A stretch of DNA of 23,790 nucleotides, from the NCBI GenBank assembly GCA_045595185.1, contig JAZNZX010000019.1, forward strand, positions 1 to 23,790, written 5' to 3'. A program made the translations under genes and the position numbers. Shown one piece after another: positions 1-6,414 of the stretch; position 1 is the first letter of the stretch, and every line of letters starts with the position of its first letter. The notes under the pieces are model-generated. The model saw nothing but the letters and a program-made list of their open reading frames with translations. It searched no databases and was not told the DNA's origin. This DNA comes from Fimenecus sp045595185. Lineage in GTDB: Bacteria; Bacillota; Clostridia; Oscillospirales; Acutalibacteraceae.

Positions 1-162
1 CTTCTCCTTGAGGAGAAGCTGTCTGCGAAGCAGACTGATGAGGTGTAGGTTGCGTTAGCAACCGTTAATTATCAATACAAAACAACTTTTCCACCTCATC
101 CGTCACCTACGGTGACACCTTCCCCTCAAGGGGAAGGCAACATCCCTACAAACTCCAATTTA
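1..162. repeat. Composite palindromic repeat ending in the MITE terminal repeat
   Basis: The stretch contains two self-complementary blocks, CTTCTCCTTGAGGAGAAG at 1-18 and CCTTCCCCTCAAGGGGAAGG near 118-137. They can also pair with each other. Inside them GATGAGGTG (37-45) is complementary to CACCTCATC (92-100), so the element can fold into a long hairpin. The left end runs off the window. Immediately to the right, 141-162 (CATCCCTACAAACTCCAATT followed by TA) matches the right terminal repeat of the 185-bp elements at 4312 and 16109. This suggests a different hairpin module inside the same element ends. No protein is encoded. Confidence 0.7.
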
Positions 163-174
163 TCAGGACAAACA

Positions 175-227
175 AAAACAGATACATTAAAGGGTAAAAT
201 ACAAAGTACCACAAATGTATCTGTTTT
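175..227 (-). terminator. Putative terminator of the GH2-methyltransferase-reductase-ECF operon
   Basis: A perfect 14-bp stem (AAAACAGATACATT at 175-188, complement at 214-227) closes a 25-nt loop just past the stop codon of the minus-strand ECF gene. Read on the minus strand the stem is followed by a T-rich run. The loop is longer than usual, so read-through or an extra internal stem is possible. The stem is symmetric and could act on both strands. Confidence 0.6.
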
Positions 228-231
228 AATT

Positions 232-804
232 TTAATTGTGCTTTAAAGTTTTTTTAGTGCTGTTAAAATGAATAAGGTGGGTTTTACCTAAAACCAACAT
301 TACAGCAGGAATCAGCACAAGCTGTAAAATGATTCCCGGAATTGCTTTAAGAATTGCACCACTCAAAAACATTGAAAATGTGAAACCGTTATCACCAACA
401 CCTAAAATGAAGCATTGAGCGATTCCCCAAACAGCTCGTCCGCAAATCATAGAGATTAAAAGACAACGATAAAGTGATTTTATGCATTTCCATTTTGCAT
501 GTTTAAAAAGATAGCCGATAACAAAACCGTATGTAGCAAGCTCAAATGCCATACTTATTGCTGACGGAAACATTACAGGCATACCAAAAAGTGATGAACG
601 CATTATGGGGGCAATTGCACCGATTAAAAGTCCGTATTGTGGTCCGCAAACAAGCCCACAAAGCATTACGGGAATGTGCATAGGCAGTAGCATATTGCCG
701 ATTTCCTTGATTTGTCCCGTTAAAAAGGGGAGTACAATTCCCAATGATAAAAACATAGCCGATAAAACTAAGTTTAATAAATTGTTATTTTTTGTCTTAC
801 TCAT
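232..804 (-). CDS. ECF transporter S component (substrate-binding membrane subunit)
   Basis: This 190-aa, very hydrophobic protein has about five to six membrane segments and the look of the ECF-type S-component family (PF12822-like), including the PMHIPVMLCGLVCGPQYGLL stretch typical of these vitamin-capture subunits. S components bind a vitamin or other micronutrient and work with a shared EcfA/EcfA'/EcfT energizing module, which is not in this window. Its start overlaps the stop of the upstream reductase by 4 bp (ATGA), with AAGGAA about 8 nt before the start, so it is the last gene of the operon and translationally coupled. The substrate cannot be read from the sequence. No riboswitch-like leader precedes it, because it lies inside the operon. 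Confidence 0.8.
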   Translation of the reverse strand: MSKTKNNNLLNLVLSAMFLSLGIVLPFLTGQIKEIGNMLLPMHIPVMLCGLVCGPQYGLLIGAIAPIMRSSLFGMPVMFPSAISMAFELATYGFVIGYLFKHAKWKCIKSLYRCLLISMICGRAVWGIAQCFILGVGDNGFTFSMFLSGAILKAIPGIILQLVLIPAVMLVLGKTHLIHFNSTKKTLKHN

Positions 805-1919
805 TTACCGAATTCCTTTGCAACATCTTTAAGTAATTTACGAATTTCAAGATGCTGTGGACAAGCATTTTCGCAAAGTCCACATTCTATACAGTCAGAA
901 GCTTTACCTTTTCCTGCAGTGTGAACATCTTCATAATAATATTCAGCGTTCCAGTCCTTGAATTGCTTTCTGTCGTTCATACAGGCAAAAATTTCAGGGA
1001 TTGGAATATTTTTAGGACAACCGTCAACGCAATATCGACAAGCAGTACAAGGAATCAAGTGCTGTGCATTCATAATTTTACAAACCTTATTTACTGCCTC
1101 ATATTCCTTTTCATTAAATGGCACAAAGTCCTTCATAAAGCTGATATTATCGTTCATCTGCTCTATATCACTCATACCTGAAAGCACCATAAAAATGCCT
1201 TCAAAGCTTGCTGTAAAACGAATCGCATAGCTTGCAGGTGAACCACCATTAAGGTCGTCTAAAACCTTTTTAGCCTCATCAGGTAACTTTACAAGACTAC
1301 CACCTTTGACAGGCTCCATAACGATAATCGGCTTATTGTGTTTACGACAAACCTCGTAACACTTTCTGCCTTCAACTGATTCGTCATTATAGTCAAGATA
1401 ATTGAACTGAATCTGCACAAATTCCACTTCAGGATACTCTGTAAGAATCTGGTCAAGCACATCTGCCTTGTCGTGGAAGGAAAGTCCCACATGACGGATT
1501 TTACCTTCTTTTTTTAGTTCAAAAGCAGTTTCATAGGCACGACAATTCTTGTATTTCTCAAAATTTGAGGCATTCTGTGCGTGCATTAAGTAAAAGTCAA
1601 AATATTCAACACCACAGTTTTTCAACTGCTTTTCAAAAAGAGGTCTTATTTGACTTTCTTTCTTGAAAAAGCCTTCTGATAATTTGTCAGCAAGAATATA
1701 ACTTTCTCTCGGATGACGACTTGTAAGGCATTTTTTAAGTGTGCCTTCATTTCTCATTTCCATGTATCCGTGAGCAGTATCAAAATAGTTAAAGCCTGCC
1801 TCAAGGAAAGTATCAATCATCTGTTTTGACTGTTCAATGTCAATAAGCGGACCTTTACGAGGAAGTCGCATACATCCAAAGCCAAAATTCTTTTTTACTT
1901 CAGGAAAATAGTTGTTCAT
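801..1919 (-). CDS. Aldo/keto reductase with C-terminal 2x[4Fe-4S] ferredoxin domain
   Basis: The 372-aa protein has an N-terminal aldo/keto reductase barrel with a complete catalytic tetrad: Asp47 and Tyr52 in FDTAHGY, Lys79, and His113 in YLMHA. It is followed by two Cys motifs, Cys291/294/297/301 and Cys343/346/349/353, each of the CxxCxxCxxxCP type that binds a 4Fe-4S cluster. This fused architecture is common in anaerobes as a predicted oxidoreductase. The clusters may let it exchange electrons with ferredoxin instead of relying only on NAD(P)H, which is inference. The start at 1919 has AAGGAG at the right distance and lies 10 bp after the methyltransferase stop; its stop overlaps the ECF gene. 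The physiological substrate is unknown. Confidence 0.9.
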   Translation of the reverse strand: MNNYFPEVKKNFGFGCMRLPRKGPLIDIEQSKQMIDTFLEAGFNYFDTAHGYMEMRNEGTLKKCLTSRHPRESYILADKLSEGFFKKESQIRPLFEKQLKNCGVEYFDFYLMHAQNASNFEKYKNCRAYETAFELKKEGKIRHVGLSFHDKADVLDQILTEYPEVEFVQIQFNYLDYNDESVEGRKCYEVCRKHNKPIIVMEPVKGGSLVKLPDEAKKVLDDLNGGSPASYAIRFTASFEGIFMVLSGMSDIEQMNDNISFMKDFVPFNEKEYEAVNKVCKIMNAQHLIPCTACRYCVDGCPKNIPIPEIFACMNDRKQFKDWNAEYYYEDVHTAGKGKASDCIECGLCENACPQHLEIRKLLKDVAKEFGK

Positions 1920-1929
1920 AAGTAACTCC

Positions 1930-2508
1930 TTATTTTTTAGTACCTGTTACCTGATACATTTTTTCGTTTGAAATCTTTATATCCACATCAAAATAGGCTT
2001 TGAGCATTTCTGCCAATTCATCACATTCAGGCAAGATATTCGAAACACAACCTGCTGATTTCATATGAATTTCGTCAAGCTCTTTTTTACTCATTCCGTG
2101 AGCAATACTGATTTTTCCACCTGATTTCAAGACTTTTGAAAGGTTTTCAATAAGCTTTTCAGGGTTTGGGAAATGAGGAAAAGCATTGTAAATCATAATT
2201 ACATCAAATTGCTTGTCAAATGTTATATTTTCAGCATCACCACAGATTATATCTGCTTGTGGAAATTTACCTTTTGCAATTTTCACCATTTCAGGGGACA
2301 AGTCAACTGCAGTAATACTCTCAACATTTCTTTGAAGGTAGTAGGGGAATAGTACACCTGTACCGCAACCAACATCGAGCACATCAATGCTTTCACAGAC
2401 ATTTGCGTTGTCTAAAATTGTGTTTATGATATGGGTATCTGCAATAGGCTCATTGTCCCAATTCGGTGCAAAATCATTAAAAAATTCTCTAATTGTTTCC
2501 TTGTTCAT
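1930..2508 (-). CDS. Class I SAM-dependent methyltransferase
   Basis: The 192-aa protein has the Rossmann-type methyltransferase motif I VLDVGCGTG (Asp45 to Gly51 region), an acidic residue at the end of strand 2 (AVDLSPEM), and the GDAENITF and IMIYNAFPHF motifs of the UbiE/class I fold, with SGGKISIAHG near the end. The accepted substrate cannot be told. I chose ATG at 2508, one base past the stop of the GH2 gene, over a TTG at 2529 that lies inside that gene. No clear Shine-Dalgarno site is visible, so translation is probably coupled to the GH2 gene. It is the second gene of the four-gene operon. Confidence 0.85.
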   Translation of the reverse strand: MNKETIREFFNDFAPNWDNEPIADTHIINTILDNANVCESIDVLDVGCGTGVLFPYYLQRNVESITAVDLSPEMVKIAKGKFPQADIICGDAENITFDKQFDVIMIYNAFPHFPNPEKLIENLSKVLKSGGKISIAHGMSKKELDEIHMKSAGCVSNILPECDELAEMLKAYFDVDIKISNEKMYQVTGTKK

Positions 2509-2509
2509 C

Positions 2510-4255
2510 TTATTTTTCAATTTCAGCAACCTTTGTGTTGATTGCTCTTATTCTGTCATAAATCTTTTCGTCGAATTTCTTTTCTCTATCGTATGTATAA
2601 AGACCGTTTTGTTCCTGCTCAATATCATAAAGCTGAGTATAACAGAAGCCAAACATCTTGTAGTTACTTACGATTACATCAGTAAGTCCTACATATCTGT
2701 CAGCAAATTCTTCGGGAGTCTTTACATCTTCACCATAGCCCCATGACTTGATAGATTCGTCACTTACCCATTTAATGCCACCGTATTCGCTGATAAATAC
2801 AGGCTGACCTTTATATTCCTGCCTGCCTTTATTTTCAACAAGCACATGCTGATAAAGATAATCCTCTGTCATAAAACGGTCATAGTTTTTTTTGAAAAAT
2901 TCCACATCATAGCTGTAATCGTGTAAATCGAAAATATCAGTTTTAACATGGAAATTACCGCTTGTGTCAATGCAAGGACGAGTCGAGTCAACAGCCTTTG
3001 TGTAGTCATAAACAGTTGCAAGGAGTGGGTCATATTGCGGTCTGCCCTTGTAGTTCCAAGTTTCATTGAAAGGACACCAGCCGATAATTGCAGGATGGTT
3101 AAAGTCGCGTTCAATTGCTTCTTTCCATTCATTTAAGAACACATCAACACTCTTTGGGTTTGAATAGTCAAGTCCCCAGTTTGCATATTCACCCCATACA
3201 AGGTAACCTAATTGGTCAGCATAGTAAAGGAATTTAGGGTCAAATACCTTCTGATGAAGTCTTGCACCATTAAATCCTAAGTCCATTGAAAGAGTAATAT
3301 CTTTGATTAAATCTTCATCACAAGGGGCTGTATAAATTCCCTTTTTGTAAAAGCCTTGGTCAAGGACTAAACGCTGAAAAACACTCTTTTCGTTGATTAA
3401 GAATTTATATCCGTCAAGTCGCACATTACGAAGACCGAAATATGAGTGAACTTTGTCTTCACCAAAAGTAATGTGGAGGTCATAAAGACGACCATTCTGG
3501 ACTTCCCAAAGGTAAGTTTCGTCTAATTTAATTTGTAAAACTTCGTTGCCGCAAGCATTGGTGATTTCTGTTTTACCGACAGCTTTGCCATCATAAAATG
3601 CTTCACAACAAAGCTTTTCTTTGCCTTTAAGAGTAAAATTGATTGTAACAAGACCATTTTTGTGGTCAGGATAAATCTTGAAATTTTTAACATAATTCTG
3701 TGGCACATATTCAATATAAACAGATTGCCAGATACCTGTTGTACGGGTATAATCGCAAGCGTGACTCTTTTTCCATTCACTCTGCTTACCACGAATAACA
3801 AACGGATTTTTTACATCATCCTCGCAAAGCACAAAAATCTCGTTTTCACCGTCAATACAAAGGTCGGTAATATCAAACCTGAAAGATGTGTAACCGCCTT
3901 TATGCCTACCTGCAAATTTGCCGTTAACAAGCACAGTTGTTAGGTGGTCAACAGCACCAAAGCATAAAAATACACGATTTCCGTCTTTCGTTACTTTGAT
4001 ATTTTTCTTGTACCAAACCATATTGATAAAATCTTTATACCCTATGCCCGAAAGTTCACTTTCGACACAGAAAGGTACATTGATTTTATTTGTATATTCA
4101 TTTTTATTTCTTATTTCAACTGCTCTTTTTTCGTCAGTTGAAAATTTGAATCCCATTTTTGCCTTTTGAAACCCAAAATCCCATTGACCGTCAAGAATTT
4201 CAATGTTCTTTCTCTCAAATTGTGGATTAGGATGAGTCGCAAGTTTAATATCCAT
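2510..4255 (-). CDS. Glycoside hydrolase family 2 enzyme (beta-glycosidase type)
   Basis: The 581-aa protein has the three-part GH2 layout. An N-terminal jelly-roll (about residues 5-180) contains INVPFCVESELSGIGY and VLVNGKFAGRHKGGYTSFRF. An Ig-like middle domain follows, then a TIM barrel. The acid/base is Glu398 in WCPFNETW and the nucleophile is Glu490 in VFISEYGG. It has no signal peptide and is therefore probably cytoplasmic, acting on imported oligosaccharides. It is much shorter than LacZ (about 1,000 aa), close to compact beta-glucuronidase/beta-galactosidase-like members; the exact sugar is not evident. ATG 4255 is preferred because GGTGAT precedes it; ATG 4267 and 4300 are upstream in-frame alternatives. 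It is the first gene of the operon. Confidence 0.88.
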   Translation of the reverse strand: MDIKLATHPNPQFERKNIEILDGQWDFGFQKAKMGFKFSTDEKRAVEIRNKNEYTNKINVPFCVESELSGIGYKDFINMVWYKKNIKVTKDGNRVFLCFGAVDHLTTVLVNGKFAGRHKGGYTSFRFDITDLCIDGENEIFVLCEDDVKNPFVIRGKQSEWKKSHACDYTRTTGIWQSVYIEYVPQNYVKNFKIYPDHKNGLVTINFTLKGKEKLCCEAFYDGKAVGKTEITNACGNEVLQIKLDETYLWEVQNGRLYDLHITFGEDKVHSYFGLRNVRLDGYKFLINEKSVFQRLVLDQGFYKKGIYTAPCDEDLIKDITLSMDLGFNGARLHQKVFDPKFLYYADQLGYLVWGEYANWGLDYSNPKSVDVFLNEWKEAIERDFNHPAIIGWCPFNETWNYKGRPQYDPLLATVYDYTKAVDSTRPCIDTSGNFHVKTDIFDLHDYSYDVEFFKKNYDRFMTEDYLYQHVLVENKGRQEYKGQPVFISEYGGIKWVSDESIKSWGYGEDVKTPEEFADRYVGLTDVIVSNYKMFGFCYTQLYDIEQEQNGLYTYDREKKFDEKIYDRIRAINTKVAEIEK

Positions 4256-4271
4256 AAAAATCACCATCTCA

Positions 4272-4300
4272 ATAATATCATAAAGAAATTTGCATATCAA
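4272..4300 (-). promoter_or_regulatory. Sigma-A-type promoter of the GH2 operon
   Basis: On the minus strand TTGATA (4295-4300) and TATTAT (4272-4277) are separated by exactly 17 bp. The predicted start of transcription is only about 10 nt before ATG 4255, an unusually short leader. The promoter lies 11 bp from the end of the repeat element at 4312. Confidence 0.7.
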
Positions 4301-4311
4301 GAGAAATAAAC

Positions 4312-4496
4312 AAATTATAATTTATCGGGATGAATAACCAATTCGATAGGTCATTCTGAGCGTAGCGAAGAATCTCTCGCATTTCATCAGTCTCCCTGAG
4401 TGAAACGAAGGGTCTGTTAAAATAGGACCGAGATTCTTCGTCACTTCGTTCCTCAGAATGACACTAACCTTAAACATCCTTACAAACTCCAATTTA
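4312..4496 (+). repeat. 185-bp MITE-like element, copy A
   Basis: The left end AAATTATAATTTATCGGGATG and the right end CATCCTTACAAACTCCAATTTA are imperfect inverted repeats of each other. The interior has the hairpin arms GTCATTCTGAGCGTAGCGAA and CTTCGTTCCTCAGAATGAC. The copy is nearly identical to those at 16109 and 18817. It encodes no protein. It fills most of the interval between the GH2 operon promoter and the terminator of the ketopantoate reductase gene. Confidence 0.88.
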
Positions 4497-4502
4497 TCGA
4501 AA

Positions 4503-4540
4503 CAAAGAAAAAACAGAGGTGGATGTTTTATCCGCCTCTG
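4503..4540 (-). terminator. Intrinsic terminator of the ketopantoate reductase-family gene
   Basis: The stem CAGAGGTGGAT / ATCCGCCTCTG (4514-4540) is followed on the minus strand by a run of six T. It lies 27 bp past the stop codon of the minus-strand gene. Confidence 0.85.
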
Positions 4541-4566
4541 CTAAAAATTCGATTTACTGTGTTCTA

Positions 4567-5583
4567 TTAAAGCAAGTCATCAAAAAGGTGAATGTTTTTC
4601 TTTTCAGCCTTTAATTTACCATTCTGAATTTTCTTGATTACCTCAACGATTCTGTCGTTGATTGGTGTCTTAACATTATATTTTCTGCCGAAATCACATA
4701 CAACACCGTTGATAGCATCAACCTCGCAAGGCTTACCTTTTTTAAGGTCCTGAAGCATTGATGGTTCAATATCTCTGTGCTTCTTTAAAGCAATAGGAAG
4801 AAGGAACTGAGCAAAAGCACGCTTTAAAGCACCTTTCCAATAGAAAAGGCTGACGATATTTTTGCCTTGAACAGGAGCAAATTCTACACCTGAAGCGTGA
4901 CCGACATCAATAATTTCCTTCATACAACGAACAGCGACCTTCTGACCGTCCTTGTCTTCGGTAACGTCACCAAAAACACCGCCCATAACTGTGCCAAGAC
5001 CTGAGAATGTTGAGTTGATTAAAAGCTTTGACCAACGAGCACCCATAAGGTTTTCTTCTTCGTGAACAGGGCACATCATTTCGAGTAATGATTTAACCTT
5101 ATTGAATTGTGCATCAGTAATTCCGTCCATTTTACCCATATGGAATGAAAGTGAGTCCTTGTCACTTGTAAGCTCGCAAACACCTGGTTCTATGAGTGCT
5201 GCACCCCATTCAACTGCACAACCCATTGTGTGTTCTGTACCGATAATTTCAGCAATTGATGGTTCAGGAATACCGTTCTGTAATGTTACAACAACACCAT
5301 CGTCAGTAAGAAAATCCTTAAGCATTGTCACAATTTCCTTGTTGAACAACTGCTTTGTAAGAAGAACAATAACATCGTATTTGCCTTCCATCATATCAGG
5401 AGTGATTGCCTTAACAGGAACAGTCATATCAACTGTACCGATAATTTTAGCACCCTTTGTGTTAAGAGCCTCAACATGAGCTTTGTTACGGTTAATAAGG
5501 TCAACCTGACCACCATTCTGTGTAATAAAAGCACCGAGTACAGTACCGAGTGAACCTGCACCGTAAATAGCATATCTTGCCAT
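4567..5583 (-). CDS. Ketopantoate reductase (ApbA/PanE) family protein
   Basis: The 338-aa protein begins MARYAIYGAGSLGTVLG, a Rossmann NADPH-binding loop (Gly8, Gly10, Gly13), and continues with the two-domain layout of 2-dehydropantoate 2-reductase, which makes pantoate for coenzyme A. The inter-domain helix has the expected Lys186 in WSKLLINS. However, the NP-containing motif that usually follows in true PanE reads STFSGLG, and the protein is about 40 residues longer than typical PanE (about 300 aa). It may therefore be a paralogue reducing another 2-keto acid. ATG 5583 is chosen over the upstream 5601 because TGGGGT sits just before it. The gene stands alone with its own terminator. Confidence 0.75.
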   Translation of the reverse strand: MARYAIYGAGSLGTVLGAFITQNGGQVDLINRNKAHVEALNTKGAKIIGTVDMTVPVKAITPDMMEGKYDVIVLLTKQLFNKEIVTMLKDFLTDDGVVVTLQNGIPEPSIAEIIGTEHTMGCAVEWGAALIEPGVCELTSDKDSLSFHMGKMDGITDAQFNKVKSLLEMMCPVHEEENLMGARWSKLLINSTFSGLGTVMGGVFGDVTEDKDGQKVAVRCMKEIIDVGHASGVEFAPVQGKNIVSLFYWKGALKRAFAQFLLPIALKKHRDIEPSMLQDLKKGKPCEVDAINGVVCDFGRKYNVKTPINDRIVEVIKKIQNGKLKAEKKNIHLFDDLL

Positions 5584-5636
5584 CAAAAAACCCCATTTCA
5601 TTATTGTTATATTTTTATCAAAGTAATTATATACCC

Positions 5637-5663
5637 ATTATAACAAATTTTCAATAGTGTAAA
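5637..5663 (-). promoter_or_regulatory. Possible promoter of the ketopantoate reductase-family gene
   Basis: On the minus strand TATAAT (5637-5642) is clear, while the best -35 match TTTACA (5658-5663) is only 15 bp away and falls in the terminal repeat of the 75-bp element. The -10 is credible; the -35 is weak. Confidence 0.4.
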
Positions 5664-5734
5664 TTATAATTTGTCGGGATGATTTTATGTAGGGGTCGTC
5701 GAGGACGAAAGGTGTTCGCCAAACTGCCAATTTA
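5660..5734 (+). repeat. 75-bp short MITE-like element
   Basis: It starts with TAAATTATAATTTGTCGGGA (5660-5679) and ends with CAAACTGCCAATTTA, so it has the same terminal repeats as the 185-bp elements. The CATTCTGAG hairpin is replaced by a short module, TGTAGGGGTCGTCGAGGACG followed by AAAGGTGTTCGCC. The flanking TA at both ends could be a target duplication. It has no coding potential. Confidence 0.7.
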
Positions 5735-5752
5735 ATATCAAAAACATATACC

Positions 5753-5787
5753 AAAAAAATCAGCAGTAAGAGAAAATCCTACTGCTG
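5753..5787 (-). terminator. Intrinsic terminator of the blaI-M56 operon
   Basis: The stem CAGCAGTAAGA / TCCTACTGCTG (5761-5787) has an A-run on its left (5753-5759), giving a seven-T tail on the minus strand just after the last gene of the operon. Confidence 0.85.
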
Positions 5788-5793
5788 ATATGT

Positions 5794-6414
5794 TTATTCT
5801 GTTGTGACTATTTCATCCTCAAAGTCTCCATCACTTTTAAGGTGTTTGCGTAATTGAACCAAGGTTCTGACAATACCAAGAAGAAAAATGAAATAACAAA
5901 GTGTAAGGATTATTGTGGCATAAAATCCTACTTCATCGAGTGCAAAGGAAAAATTATAATTGAGATTTGAAACAATTAAAAAGAATGTCTGTAATATGGT
6001 CTGCACAGTTCGGCAGGTGAGTAAGTCCTTGTCATATATGCAATTATCTTGTTGATATTTTCTTGCAATAGAAGCAAGATTTGTAATAAATTGAAAATGA
6101 AAATACAGATTAACAAGACCTGTTATAAGTGTAACAAATTGCCACTGTCCGCCAAAATTATATGCTATACAATCTGCAAACCATTCAACCACATTCCAGA
6201 CTGCCAGAACTATTCCCAATGTCCTTAAAAGCGACAATTCCTGTTCTTCATCCTTTAATAAATCAATTACCTTTAAAAAGAATATGTATCCCACAAATGA
6301 CGGAATAATTGAAACTGAACCCTCGCCGATATTGAAGTTGATGTTAAAATACAGGAAGAAATATCCCCAGATTGCTTTAGAAATACCGTCATAAATCTTA
6401 TTGTAATCTGTCAT
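5794..6414 (-). CDS. Unknown integral membrane protein of the BlaI/M56 operon
   Basis: I do not recognise this 206-aa protein. It has roughly five to six hydrophobic segments (approximately residues 13-30, 36-52, 63-82, 93-112, 135-152 and 163-187) and a hydrophilic acidic tail (DGDFEDEIVTTE). There are two Cys in the loop CIYDKDLLTC. Its ATG overlaps the stop of the M56 gene (ATGA), so it is translationally coupled and under BlaI-type control. The position suggests it is either the output of the circuit, for example an envelope protective protein, or a partner of the M56 sensor. Neither role can be seen in the sequence itself. Confidence 0.75.
   Translation of the reverse strand: MTDYNKIYDGISKAIWGYFFLYFNINFNIGEGSVSIIPSFVGYIFFLKVIDLLKDEEQELSLLRTLGIVLAVWNVVEWFADCIAYNFGGQWQFVTLITGLVNLYFHFQFITNLASIARKYQQDNCIYDKDLLTCRTVQTILQTFFLIVSNLNYNFSFALDEVGFYATIILTLCYFIFLLGIVRTLVQLRKHLKSDGDFEDEIVTTE

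Noticed and set aside
1..231. CRISPR array from the palindromic blocks
   Set aside because: The blocks are two halves of one hairpin, without regularly spaced direct repeats or spacers, and no cas genes are near.
232..804. Riboswitch controlling the ECF S component
   Set aside because: The gene starts inside the upstream reductase gene, leaving no leader for a riboswitch.
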